Assembly: GCA_012064385.1 (NCBI GenBank)
Contig: QRDG01000533.1
Location: forward strand, 2,922,737-2,986,736
Reading direction: 5' to 3'
DNA length: 64,000 nt
From: Puccinellia tenuiflora
Lineage: Eukaryota > Streptophyta > Magnoliopsida > Poales > Poaceae
Part shown: piece after piece, positions 32,929 to 45,104 of the stretch
Numbering within the stretch: position 1 is the first letter of the stretch
Layout of the letters: every line of letters begins with the position of its first letter
The notes under the pieces: generated by a model
What the model was told of the DNA's origin: nothing
Database searches by the model: none
What the model saw: only the letters and a program-made list of their open reading frames with translations
Position numbers and translations under genes: made by a program

Positions 32929-34402
32929 ATGTCTTCAGGAGATGAGAGGGACGGTGTTTTGAGGCAAAAGATGGACGGTAACGCTCTTGTTTGTTGGGCA
33001 GAATATGAAGCGCTTCGAGATCACCTATCACGTCAGTTCAGTGCTCAACGTGACAAGTTGCAATCTGATTTGACTGCCATGGATCTAAAGGTTGATAATG
33101 TGCTACAAATGGCGACGGACTCTGTAGCTACCTTGGTGGACATACAGAATACTATTGGTACATTGAACCATGCTGTGCGGGTTTTGATGCAACGACATGA
33201 GCAACCTGTTGACGACGCAAGTGTTCATGGTGATCACGGAGTTGATTTTGATGTTGAGGAGCATGATGAGCAAGCTGCTGCTCGTCGTGAGAGGTTGCAA
33301 AGGCAACAACAACAACCACAACCACGTGCTAATGGTGGACGTGGAGGTGGATGAGGTGGTGTTGTACCTCCTGGCCGTGGATTTGCGCCTCTTGGTGCAC
33401 GCCGTATGATTGGCGAAAATTTTGGTCATGCAGCCAACCGTGATAATGATAGTATTGGTAAGCCCAAATTCAGTATTCCCAAGTTTGAAGGTTCTATTGA
33501 TGTGGAAGAGTATGTTAACTGGGAGTTGAAGATGGAGCAATTATGGCGTTTGCATGACTACACTGACGATAGAAAGATCAAGCTTGCATCTTCTGAGTTC
33601 GATGGCTATGCTTTGCTATGGTGGCACGGTCTTGTGAGTTCTAGACGTGAAGTTAATGATGTACAAATTCTGTCTTGGCAAGAGATGAAGGCGAAGATGC
33701 GTCATTGTTTTATTCCTCGCAATTACATCCGTTCTTTGTATGATAAGTTGCAGAATTTGAAGCAAGGCACCAAGTCCGTTGATGAGTACTACAAGGAGAT
33801 GGAGATGATCATGCAACATGCTAGAGTGAGAGAAGAACCCGAGCGAGCAAACCATGCAGCGTTTTCTGTCCGGGTTGAGCTTCAATATCAAGCGAACTGT
33901 GCGTCATCATCAATATGGAGACGTCCAAGATTTGTTACACCAAGCACGTGAAGCTGAATTAAAATTGGCCGAAGATGCCAAAGTTGTGTCTCGTTCATCT
34001 TATACGAGAAGCACTTTCACACCAAGGACTGCACCAACGACTACGACGCCAAGTGCTGAACCTAGTTTCCGTGGTGCTGCTCCTTCGAAATCAGTTTCGG
34101 TGTCTCCTAGTGCCAAACCACCGTCATCACAACCTGCTGTTAGTGCTGCTGGTTCTTCCAATTCTACAGCTCGTACACGCAATATGAACTGCCATACATG
34201 TGGAGGAAGAGGTCACTTCAAGCATGAGTGTCCAAACAAGAAGGTCATTTTGATCAATGAGGAGACCGACGAGTATGAGAGTGGTGATGAGGTTGATCCT
34301 AATGCAGAGTTTCAGGAGGAAAATGAGGATGATTTGCATTATTCAGATGCCGAGTGTTTACCATCTATTGTGTGCATGCCTAAGGTGTTGAGTGTGGCCC
34401 CT
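32929..34402 (+). pseudogene. E7 gag, one stop and one frameshift
   Basis: ATG at 32929 in the context CTAATCATGTC. The N-terminus is followed by a His/Asp- and Gln-rich stretch. TGA at 33352-33354 lies in a Gly/Arg-rich run, and the same frame continues to about 33845. There a one-base shift moves to the next frame, which runs to the E9 junction. The retrotransposon gag core lies at about 33480-33850. The zinc knuckle (NCHTCGGRGHFKHECP) is intact at about 34188-34235. The last codon before E9 is followed in frame by 60153. Confidence 0.9.
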
Positions 34403-34923
34403 TGATGACCCACAAGTGTAGGGGATCACAACAGTCTTCGCGGGTAGTATGACCCTAATTTATTGATTCGACATAAGGGGAGCCAAAGAATATTTATAAG
34501 CCTTAGCAGTTGAGTTGTCAATTCAACCACACCTGAAAAGGATCTCTCTGGAAGCAATTTATCAGTAGTAACAGTAATTTGATGGTAGCAGTAGAACAGT
34601 AACATCAGTAATAAAATAAAGGCAGCAATGGTGATAGAAGAAATATTGATTGTAAACAGGAGGATTAAAAGCATCGTAGGCATAGGGACGGATAGACGGG
34701 CGTTGCATGAATAAGATAGCTCATGAAATAAACATAACTGGGCACAAAGCAAATAAATATAGCATCCAAGTATTAAACAATCATAGGCATGTATTCCTAA
34801 TTTAGCCGTACGTGTTTGCAATAAGAACTTGCACGGCATCTTTTGTCCTGCCATCCGGTTTCAGCCGGGCCAATTAAGGAACAAATGGCAATTAAGGTGT
34901 TCCTTTTAATAGAACACCGGAGC

Positions 34924-35669
34924 TGATGAGGACATAGCAACTGGATTCAATCAACTCATCGATAACACCACTGATCAACCAGCTCCAATTATGACGTATA
35001 AACACGTTTCTGTACTCAAGCATATGGATGCATGCACCTACGTAATTCTACATACGAGCTCTTGGTGGTGGGGCCCAACGCATACAATGCATGTGGCGTA
35101 TGGCCACATGCCCAAGAGAAGCAGCCCAACCTCATGTGAAGGCCAACTTGACCAAGGGCTGCACCAGGAGGATCGATCGTGACCGGCCATGCAATCAAGT
35201 GCAGGCGCCGCCATCGGTCACGCGTCCAGCGATTCCATCCGGCCGGCAATAAATAGCTAGCAACGCATTAGGGTTTGTTTAGGTTTTGTTTAGAGAGAAG
35301 TTTAGCTATTGCTATTTTGATTTGTCTACGCTCGTAGCGGCTAGTGCGACCGTCCAGACATCCTATCGGAGTCTCAACTTTCATCTCTTTGAGATTATTA
35401 TTCATCTAGCATATCTGCAATTTCAGATTGCTTATGCTATTGTTTTCTTGCTTGTTCTTGATTTGCTCGCAGGAAAAGTCCTTCGTGGATAGGTTGATCG
35501 TGCCGTTGGCTCAGTTGATAACATCGAGGAGTTGGTTCAGCTATTGCCGTGGATATCAGTCGTGTACGGTTCTCCCTATATGGTTGGTAGCCGAATCGTG
35601 AGAGTCAAAGCCTACAAAAATCATAGTTATCCTCTCTCATCGAAAGATCGGGAACCCCGGTTTACATCA
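34924..35669 (+). repeat. E10 5' LTR (746 bp)
   Basis: TGATGAGGACATAGC ... GTTTACATCA. The promoter region near 35230-35290 has CAATAAATAGCTAGC. The start of this LTR is the end of the protein frame in the 3' copy. Confidence 0.95.
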
Positions 35670-35671
35670 AG

Positions 35672-35683
35672 TGGTATCAGAGC
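35672..35683 (+). other. E10 primer-binding site (tRNA-Met)
   Basis: TGGTATCAGAGC, a perfect initiator tRNA-Met type site two bases after the LTR. Confidence 0.92.
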
Positions 35684-36808
35684 TATAGTTGATCGGTGAG
35701 AGATTTACAGTTTTTACTAGATTAGATCTGTTTTCATTACCTACAGTCCACCAAAAAGCCAAAAAAAAAGATTAGTTCATCCTTTTCACCTATCTTTTTC
35801 AGCCGCAGCAATTTTTACATCTAGTATTTGCATCGTTAAGTTTTTGGTTGCATTCATCCTAGATCTAGTGCTGGTTTAGATTAGTTTGGGGTAGAATTAT
35901 CTGGCAGATCAATCTTGCCGCCGCTGCACTGTTGTCTGTCGCAAGCGCGACTTCCGCCTACACCACTTCCGCCGCTGCCACCGCTCAGTCCTCGCACTTT
36001 ACGTTTCCGTGTTTCCTACCCATCTGTGCATGTCGCTAGTCTTTTTGATTGATCGATCTGTGTACAATAGTCGTAACTTCAATCTAGCTAGCTAGCTCTA
36101 GTAGCTTTCGATCCAGCAGCAGTGTCCTGTTCCGATTTTTTTTCCTTCTTCCTAAAGAGTTTGTGTACGACTCTTCTGCTAGTAACCGGCTTGTCAAAAA
36201 AAAGAGATTGAAAAAAAAGTGAAAAAAAGGAAAAAGAGAAAGAAAAAAATTATACAGGCTGGGTAGCATTCTGGTGAGTTTGCTTTGTGACAAGAGTTGG
36301 ACTTTTTCTGTTAGCTGCACACATGTTTGTCTAATATCCTGCTGTTGAGTTTTGCATAATTCTTTATCCTTCACTTATATCTAGCTGGTTAGAGCTATAT
36401 TTTTTCCCTACACTTTCCGACTCATTTGTTTCAGTATCTGGTTTAGATTGTTTTATCTTTTTCTAATCGACTGCCAGCACTAGTTAGGAGTTTGAACAAT
36501 CATTCAGTTTGCATTGATTTTTGCTAAATTGTGCCACTATATTGTGAGTTGAGAAACCATCCCAAGCTACACTTTTTCTACCAATCAGTTTACGGGGTCC
36601 GACATTACTGATTCCTGGTTATCGCTCCATCCAATCTCCACTGATAGTTTGAAACCAACACCAGCGTGCCGATTGCCACCTGTATCATTGGTAAGAACAA
36701 GTAAGAATTTGATAGTAAGCCTGATTTTGTGAGTGATTTTTTTCCCCACCACATCCTAGTAGTTGAGAGGGATTGTACTATTTTGGTATTTTTCTCTTTG
36801 TGCTAACC
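35684..36808 (+). other. E10 untranslated leader
   Basis: About 1.1 kb, with an A-rich stretch at about 36195-36250 and no coding frame. The last 60 bases resemble the corresponding part of the E1 leader. Confidence 0.75.
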
Positions 36809-39196
36809 ATGTCAGGGGATGAGCTAACACTTGAGGGCCTCACCGAGGACGTGAAGGTCACCAACGAGCATCTTGCTCAACTCGAGGGTGCCCAGATCGC
36901 GACTGAAGAGAGACTCAAGGCCATCGAGGACGCCCAAGCTGCGTCCAACACACACTTCCAAGATATCTTGGCACGCCTTGACGAGTTGCGAGTTGCACCT
37001 CCCGTCGACAACACAACTGCTACTCGGAACTCCACCGGTGGTCCCACTGCTTCACGAGCTCAGCGTGTGGCTTTTGGTGATCCACGACACCCTGCTACTG
37101 CCGCGGCCGGTGGTAACCATGATGAACAAGGAGATAACTATGAGGATTATGCCGGTGACACTGAGGATGACCATCACGTTAACCATAACAACAACCGTGC
37201 TCATCGACAATTGCGCTTCAACCGCCAATGTATGGGAAGAGATCGACATGAGGTTCGAGGGATTGACCACTCTAATGCTAAAATTAAATTAACAATCCCT
37301 GCTTTTAATGGTAAATATAATCTAGATATTACCTTGATTGGGAACTTTCAGTTGAACAAAAATTTGCATGTCATGATATTCTTGAAAATCAAAGAGTTAA
37401 AACTGCTACTAGTGAATTTACAAACTTTGCTTCTATTTGGCGGAGTGAGTATTGTCGTGTTAATGAGAATAACATACCTACTACTTGGGATACTTTAAAA
37501 CAGGCTATGCGACAACGTTTTGTTCCTTCATATTATGCTCGTGATAAACTGAATGAATTGGCACGTTTAAAACAAGACACTAAAACTGTAGTGGAGTATT
37601 ATCAAGAACTACAAACTAGTTTAATGCATTGTGGATTAGTTGAAACTGAAGATGCTATGATGGCTAGATTTTTAGGTGGTTTGAATTGTGAAATACAAGA
37701 TATATTGGACTATAAAGATTACAATTCTATCACTCGTTTGTGTCCATTTTGCTTGTAAAGCCAAAAGGCAAGTGCAGGGACAACAGAACAAGGGACGAGG
37801 ACATTTTTCTGCAGGTCGTAGCACATCATGGACACACACTCCTGCTGTCCCATCAGCTCGTGAGTCTACACCGGCTGTCTCCAACAACGGTGCACGTTCA
37901 ACCACAAAATCACTGGCACAAGTGTCAGGGGCTCCTCCAGAACCGGCGAAGAATTCTTATTCTACCGCCTCCACGGGACGCACAAGGGATGTCCTATGCC
38001 ATGGTTGCGGAGGGCGTGGTCACATTAAAAAGGAGTGCCCAAATAAGCGAGTCCTAATTGTACGGGAATATGGTGAGTACTCTTCTGCTAGTGATTTGGA
38101 TGAAGAAACATATGCTATGCTTTCCACTAATCCTGCAGGTGACGCTGATGATCCGGAGGAAATACAATGTGATGCTCACATGGCGGATAAATACCCAAGT
38201 CTTGTCTCCATGCGTGTGCTAAGTGCACAGGAGGGGCATACTGAATCACATCAACGCCATAATATTTTTCAAACGAAATTTATCGTTAAAGACCATTCAG
38301 TTCGTGTAATCATTGATGGGGGAAGCTGCAATAACTTGGCAAGTATAGAGATGGTGGAGAAGCTGTGGCTCACAACTACACGACACCCCCGTCTATATTA
38401 CATCCAATGGCTCAACGAATGTGGTAAGTTGAAGGTAACACGTCGCGTTAGAGTGCATTTTACAATTGGTTCCTATCATGATTTTGTTGATTGCGTTGTC
38501 GTACCTATGCAAACATGTTCCTTATTGTTTGGTCGACCTTGGCAGTATGATCATAATGTTATCCACCATGGTAGAAATAATTCATATACTCTCATATTTG
38601 AAGGAAAACCAATTAACTTGTTGCCTATGACTCCTGCACAAATATTAAACGATGATAAAATAAATACAGATCAGGGAAACGGAACTGAAACTGAGCAAGA
38701 TACTCCTGCAAACTATTTTGAGACAAAATATAGTATGCTTGCTATAAATTCCAAATTTTATAAATCAAGTGTTTTACCTTTCGATTTGGACATGCATAAT
38801 ATATATCATTTGTCTAACCCACATGAGCTAACGTCTTCACAAGAGACTATATATACTGTGCCATGTTTTGCTTTGCTCTATGATGGGTTTCAGATCCATG
38901 AAAGTCGAGGACAACTTTGTTTTAAAGGAAGGGAGGATGATGAGGACATAGCAACTGGATTCAATCAATTCATCGATAACACCACTGATCAACCAGCTCC
39001 AATTATGACGTACAAACACGTTTCTGTACTCATGCATATGGATGCATGCACCTACGTAATTCTACATAAGAGCTCTTGGTGGTGGAGCCCAACGCATGCA
39101 ATGCATGTGGCGTATGGCCACATGCCCAAGAGAAGCAGCCCAACCTCACGTGAAGGCCAACTTGACCAAGGGCTGCACCAGGAGGATCGATCGTGA
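36809..39196 (+). pseudogene. E10 gag-protease with unique C-terminus, two compensating frameshifts
   Basis: ATG at 36809 (MSGDELTLEG...), about 796 codons. The N-terminal part looks coiled-coil-like. The gag core is shifted out of frame at about 37330, and a second shift near 37740 restores the original frame. An intact CX2CX4HX4C knuckle (CHGCGGRGHIKKEC) lies at about 37995-38040. The protease motif IIDGGSCNNLAS is at about 38310. After the protease comes about 75 codons of sequence unlike RT (from about 38700), and then the frame runs through the polypurine tract and 87 codons into the 3' LTR, stopping at 39196. RT and integrase must come from another element. Apart from the two shifts the frame is clean over 2.4 kb. 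Confidence 0.9.
38924..38937 (+). other. E10 polypurine tract
   Basis: AAAGGAAGGGAGGA directly before the 3' LTR start. Confidence 0.88.
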
Positions 39197-39683
39197 CCGG
39201 CCATGCAATCAAGCGCAGGCGCCGCCATCGGTCACGCGTCCAGCGATTCCATCCGGCCGGCAATAAATAGCTAGCTACGCATTAGGGTTTCTTTAGGTTT
39301 TGTTTAGAGAGAAGTTCAGCTATTGCTATTTTGATTTGTCTACGCTCGTAGCGGCTAGTGTGGCCGTCCAGACATCCTATCGGAATCTCAACTTTCATCT
39401 CTTTGAGATTATTGTTCATCTAGCATATCCGCAATTTCAGATTGCTTACGCTATTGTTTTCTTGCTTGTTCTTGATTTGCTCATAGGAAAAGTCCTTCGT
39501 GGATAGGTTGATCGTGCCGTTGGCTCAGTTGATAACATCGAGGAGTTGGTTCAGCGATTGCCGTGGATATCAGTCGTGTACGGTTCTCCCTGTACGGTTG
39601 GTAGCCGAATCGTGAGAGTCAAAGCCTACAAAAATCATAGTTATCCTCTCTCATCGAAAGATGGGGAACCCCGGTTTACATCA
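38938..39683 (+). repeat. E10 3' LTR (746 bp)
   Basis: Same length and ends as 34924-35669. The first 259 bases are translated as the end of the gag-protease frame. Confidence 0.95.
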
Positions 39684-40552
39684 GGAGCAAAGCATTAACA
39701 CACAGTGAATACATGTAACCCTCGAGTTACCAACCATTCCCATCGATGTCCCCGTTTCTGTCACTCGGGGACTCCGGTTCCGGTTGACAACAAGTGCATA
39801 TAACTAGTAGATAGGACCCAAACATCAATTATATTCATGAAAACATAATGTGATCAGATCTGAAAACATGGCACTCGGGACCAAAGTGACAAGTATTAAG
39901 CATAACTAATTGTACCAACAATGATCAACACAAATAGAGGATACTAGGCATCATGCCCTAATAATTTGGCATCGAATTACATGAGCAATCTTATTCAATC
40001 CCATCCATCCCCTTGCCTACAGCAGGGAACTACTCACACATGGAGAGAGACATCATGGATGGTCGCGTTGGCGGTGACGATGGCGGTGATCTCCACTCCA
40101 GCAGGGTGTCGGAATAGCGAATCATGGACCCCGAATTTAGGTTTCGGGATGGCGGCGGAGCTCCGTATCGTTTCTGGGGAAAAAAGTCTTGCCTTCGACG
40201 TTTTTAGGTCAATCGTGACTTATATGCGAAGGAGGGCCGAGAGGCGAAGCTCCAGGGGCAGGGGCGACCCTTGGCCGTGACCTAGGGCCCACTCGTGGGT
40301 GGGGCCCGCCCCTGCTCCTGGGGTGCGCCCCCTCCGGGTCCTCCCGGCTCCGTGGCTTATTCTTCCCAAAAATACTTTTCCAATTTTTCTGGAATTTTTC
40401 GTGAACTTTTCAATCCTGCACAAGAGAAAGACACCAAATGCAATTCTCCTGAAAACAGCGTTAGTTCGGGTTAGTTCCAAACAATTCATTAAAAATCAGA
40501 GGCAAAACAATAGCAAAGTGTTTGGAAAAGTAGATACGTTTGCGATGTATCA

Positions 40553-40567
40553 ACTCCCCCAAGCTTA
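40553..40567 (-). other. E9 polypurine tract
   Basis: Minus-strand TAAGCTTGGGGGAGT directly before the E9 3' LTR. The same motif recurs at 43135-43149 and, close, at about 57828-57840. Confidence 0.75.
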
Positions 40568-42558
40568 GCTTATTGCTTGTCCTCAAGCAATTCAGTTGAC
40601 AAACTGGACGCGATGAAAGAAACTTTGACAAACACATTTGCGTCATTTAAAGCATAGAAGTTTAAACCATGATCAGTATTTTAATAAGCACACGAAAGAG
40701 GTTGTAAAAACAATAGAACTTAAGCAATCATGAAGACTCATGCAAAGCACACAAAATGCTAACAAGTAATAATTTAGACATGTAACCAATAGCACCGATG
40801 CAATGCTTATAACAAGGTACGGTATAGTGATCTCTCGCTTTCCCCTTTTGTAGAGCAAAACATAAATGTCGGGCACCTCTTGAGATATTAAACAGAGACT
40901 AGATGTAAAGTTTTCGGAAATGAGAGAGTATCTCAAACATGCTCCAATCATAAAACTTTGGGACAAAGCACATTATACTCAGAATGACAGCAATGCTCTA
41001 TAAGATGGTTCTCAAAGAAGGGTGACGACTCAACATAAATATAAAAAAAGGCACTTCGCAGAGGGAAGCAGGGATTAATCATGTGCTAGAGCTTTTCAAA
41101 GTTTAAATATGATAGAAAATATAGTTTTGAGTAGTGAATGTCTTTGTCAACGAATGGCAGTAGTAAACTTAGCATAACCCGTATCAAGCAAGCTATAGAC
41201 TTTTGAGAGCGGTTTCCATTAGGATTTTTTATTTTGAGCTGACACTCCTCCCCACCTTGTCTTTCACAAACCATGGCTAGCCGAATCCACGGGTGCTTGC
41301 CAACTTTCCACTGGTCATGGAGGAGTGTCTTTTATTTTATTTTTTAAGCTTACGATATTTGGCACCAGCTCTCTTGTGATTTAAATGAGCACGGATTCCA
41401 TACTCATTGGGTGAATAAGAAAGAGGAACTTTCTTGATACAGGATATACTAAACTTATACCACTTCCTCATGAGCTAGCAACAGTGTCACAAAAAGGAAT
41501 GTTTTGAATATTTTAAAGGTAGCACATGATAAATTTACTTGGAATGGCGGTGAAATACCATATATAGGAAGATATAGTGGACTCAAATGGAATACTTTGG
41601 CTTAAAGAATTTGGATGCACGGGTGGACATCACACCCGGTGCAAATGAAGGCTAGCAAAACGCCGAGAAGCGACCATCCGAGAGCACTATTGTCATAATC
41701 ATGCTTTGCGACAAAATTAATCAATGAATAGAGCATAAGAGTGATACTGCAATTCTAAGCACAATAAACCGGCAAGGCATAACAGACTATATTTTTAGTC
41801 TTTTAACATGTGTGAACATGTGCCAAGTCAATCCGAATAAATCTTTTGGAGGGGGATCTCACTTCACCATACCATGTTATAAACAATGCAAAACATGCTC
41901 ATGTCTACATGACAAATTACCCACTCTTAACAAGTTGAGGCTAAGCATAAGAATTCATAAGGGCTAAGCAATATTATCTACACAACCTTCTATTATGGCA
42001 AAATAAAACACGAGCATGAGGATAAGCATGTGTACAAAAATGAAAGCAAATAGAGTTCATACCAACTCCCCTCATCATATCTGTGTTGCCAAATATCATC
42101 ATTATTGCATAGACACTTGCACGTCCGAAAGATATGGGGATAATAAAAGTGTGCAAGTGCCGTCAAAAATAAGGGTTGAACTCTAAAACAATTGTACAAA
42201 ATAAAGAACAAGAGAAAATATTTTCGTGTTTTTCAAATAGTGAAAGGGAAAATGCAAAAGCTAAAAGAGAAATCTTTTTGTTGTTTTCAATTTTGGAAGG
42301 AAGCAACTTAAAGCGAAGAAGAAAACACCCGAACAAGAAACGAAAGAAAATATTGTTGCTCTTTTCGATTATAAGAAAGAAAAGCAATCAAAGAGAAAAT
42401 CTTTTTGGGTTTTCAAGTAGTAAACGAAAAGAGCAACAAAAGCAACTGAGCAAACTGAAAAGAACGAAAAGAAAGCAAAAAGCAAACTAATGGATATACA
42501 AAGGAATGACGAACACACCGACATATAATAATTGAGTGAACGAAATAAAGAGATGTCG
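40568..42558 (-). other. E9 3' non-coding part, no gene seen
   Basis: About 2 kb of A-rich DNA between the extra ORF and the 3' LTR of E9. Athila-type elements usually have a long non-coding stretch here. Only short chance ORFs occur. Confidence 0.6.
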
Positions 42559-42566
42559 GTGAGAGA

Positions 42567-43121
42567 TAGGGCTGGACATAAAGCTCGAAGCTCGGCAAGC
42601 TTATTGAATGCTCATTTACACTAATGAGCTAAACAATTTCTCCTCGACTCGTTTAAGCTCGGATCGTTATCTTAACGAACCGAGCTGAGCAACAATTTTT
42701 GCTCATTAACACTAATGAGCTAAACAATCGAGCTTGCGAGTTTCGCGAGCTACTCGTTAAGCTTGGTAGCAGCATGCCACAAGGATGCGTCTGTAGTCCC
42801 TATTTCCTATGCTTGCTAGCATTTTCTTTGCTCCTAATGATTACTACCTACCCTGCTCAATTAGCTCGATGTGTATATGTATTTCTACTTGTGAATGGCT
42901 ATACCTATACATTTTGTATGCATGAGCGGTATGATGTATCCTAATTCCCGATGTATTTTCTTAACGAGCTGCTCACGAGCGCTCGCGAACATATAACGAA
43001 CAGAGCCAAGCTTTATATTTAGCTCGTTATCCTTAATGAGTTTAACGATTCATGTCCTAATGATCACGAGTCTTAACGAGCCGAGCCTTAACGAGCCTAA
43101 TAGCTCGTTAGTCCAGCCCTA
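42567..43121. mobile_element. E11: hAT-type fold-back/MITE-like element (555 bp)
   Basis: Inverted ends start TAGGGCTGGAC on each side. Flanked by the 8-base target site GTGAGAGA at 42559-42566 and 43122-43129, the length made by hAT transposases. Both arms are rich in GAGCT, CTCGTTAA and AACGAGC motifs in opposite orientation, so long arms can pair. No transposase coding is present; it must be moved in trans. Confidence 0.9.
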
Positions 43122-43174
43122 GTGAGAGATACGTACTCCCCCAAGCTTAGGCTTTTGGCCAAAGTGGGACTCAT

Positions 43175-43672
43175 CTACCACGGTGGTGGCACACCCCAGT
43201 TGGCGCCCGGCTGTGGCTGCCACTGCAAGTCCTGTGGCTCCTCCTTTGGCTCCTCCTCAGGGACTAGTGATGCGAGGTACTCATCCAGCACCTCCTCGGG
43301 AAACGAGTATCCATCCCTAGCAACAGTGTTAAACAAAACAGGAGCAGGTAATCTCACATAGTGAGGGTTGTCCAAAGCAAAACCAAATAATGATCTATAC
43401 TGCAAGTTCCCCAAAGTGGAATCAAAAGTGACAAAGTGATGAGATTTCATTGCAGCAAGATTAAGCCTAATAACATCCAACTCTAAATCATCCTCTCTAG
43501 GAGGAAGCATGGCAGTAGCAAGCATGATTGAGGCAATAATACCTCCATAAATAGTCCCTCTAACTTTATTAGTGCTAAGACGACGAGCAATAAGAGCGCC
43601 AATGTTATAAGTCTCATCATGATTAATTGTAGCGGCAAGAATAGCAAGATCAGGACTAGACATGTTACTCGT
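43175..43672 (-). pseudogene. E9 Athila-type extra ORF, C-terminal part
   Basis: After removing E12 and one CTCGT copy, this continues the frame of 50850-51437. It reads NMSSPDLAILAATINHDE onward, with VRGTIYGGIIASIMLAT in the middle and a Pro/Glu-rich end, stopping at TAG 43175-43177. It resembles the Athila ORF1-type protein found in plant Gypsy elements of that lineage; its role is unknown. The C-terminal half is open without stops. Confidence 0.7.
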
Positions 43673-45090
43673 TGATAATCCCCAAGAGCAAGGAATCACT
43701 GTAGCACAATTCGATAAGTATTTGAGTGTCGAACCCACGAGGAGCTGAAAGTAAACTATCTATTCTCTAAAGCCCTATAACCCTCTTATATGGCCTTTTA
43801 TGGAAAGCAATAAATTTGAGTATGAAAGGAACTAACTAATGGAAGCAAGTGATGTGGAGTAGATTTATCTAGCAACAAGTTTCTAAGAGCAAGTTTTCTA
43901 ATGCAAGTTTCTTAAAGTAGCAAGTAGCAAGGATCTCAAGTAGCAAATATCTCAAGGGAGCAAATGTTCTGGCAATTGTTATTTCATTCGTGTGGTTGTC
44001 ACAATTAGTGAAGCACATGTTTTAGTCTTAATTGTTTCTTCTAGGAGGGAGCCATAAATAGGTATAGCAAAGTAAATGAGCAAATTACACAACTCTTATG
44101 ATGGATCTCATGGCCAATTAAATGTGCAGCACAAGAATTATTAAGACATAATTGTCCCACCATAGCCTTAAGTTCTAGGGTCCCCCATATATATCCCCCA
44201 ATAGAGTAACTTCATGATTCGATCTCGGGTTTACATGTCCTCCCAAGTCGCCCTCACTCCATTACCTTACCGGTGATCACCTTACATGCATTCCCCAACA
44301 TATGCATGCACTCATACATTGTACATCAAGACAATCATAAAAGATAACAAAACTTGTATGCAACCAATCAACAAACTATTTCACTATTGCCATGAACAAA
44401 TCACTTCTCAAACATAGATGGAGAGACACAATAGATCAAGGGAAAAGTATATTGCATCATACATCATGTTTGCCAAGAGTTTATAGTGGAGAGATGGAGA
44501 TGATCTTGCTGTAGATGTTGATGATGAACACGCCGGAGGGGAGTGGAGCCCTCCGGAGGTGGATTCCGGCAGCGTTTCCCCCCTCCGATCTTCTCCGGCG
44601 ACAGCCTTCTGTCTCTCTGTTTCTGGTTTTGTGTTTCTCCGCCGCCTCCTTGCGAAACTCCTCGGGGGACTCTTTATATAGGAGTTTTTAGGTCACGAGG
44701 AAGCTTCGGGAAGAAGGATCGACGCAAACGGAGCCACGAGGGCCCAGATGAGTGGTCCCACGTGGCCAGGTACAGGGGCCGCGTGGGCCACCCTCTTTTG
44801 GCCCTCCAGCCTCCGTTTGCTTGCTTCCTTCGCTCCGAGGTCTTCTTCCTTCCAAAAAAAAATGATCCCCGTAAATTTTCAGCTCATTATGACGTCGTTA
44901 AGGCCCTGAAATAAATAAGGAAAGAAATAGGGTTTTTCTGCCTGCGCAGGATTAATTCCATAAATAGGGGAAATCATTATTAATTACCAAAAATCATTAA
45001 ATAACAGTAATATACCCCTTATATGATGCAAATATGGATGGAATACAAGTATTATAGTGCAAAGTTCATGTATGCATTTTACATGCATCA
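43673..45090 (-). repeat. E12 3' LTR
   Basis: Near-identical to 49428-50844. The minus-strand TATA region (ATATAAAGAG) lies near 44660-44680. Confidence 0.95.
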
Positions 45091-45104
45091 CATCCCCAAG
45101 CTTA
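45091..45104 (-). other. E12 polypurine tract
   Basis: Minus-strand TAAGCTTGGGGATG directly before the 3' LTR. Four more copies lie inside the element. Confidence 0.75.

Larger units (their letters stand above)
34924..39683 (+). mobile_element. E10: non-autonomous CRM-like Gypsy with gag and protease only
   Basis: LTRs 34924-35669 and 38938-39683, each 746 bp, with about two dozen differences by eye. Target site GGAGC at 34919-34923 and 39684-39688. The sister LTR of E9 at about 59300-59312 shows the empty site with a single GGAGC. It has primer site, leader, a gag-protease frame and polypurine tract, but no RT, RNase H or integrase. Its protease is close to that of E1. It compares with known gag-only partners of centromeric Gypsy elements such as Quinta. 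Confidence 0.95.
34403..40552 (-). repeat. E9 3' LTR, interrupted by E10
   Basis: LTR parts are 34403-34923 and 39689-40552 (about 1,385 bp together). On the minus strand it starts TGATACATCGCAAACG and ends GTGGGTCATCA. The uninterrupted sister copy is 58785-60147. Confidence 0.93.

Noticed and set aside
37500..39196. Hidden RT or integrase in E10
   Set aside because: No catalytic motif was found in any frame between the protease and the 3' LTR, and the interval is too short.
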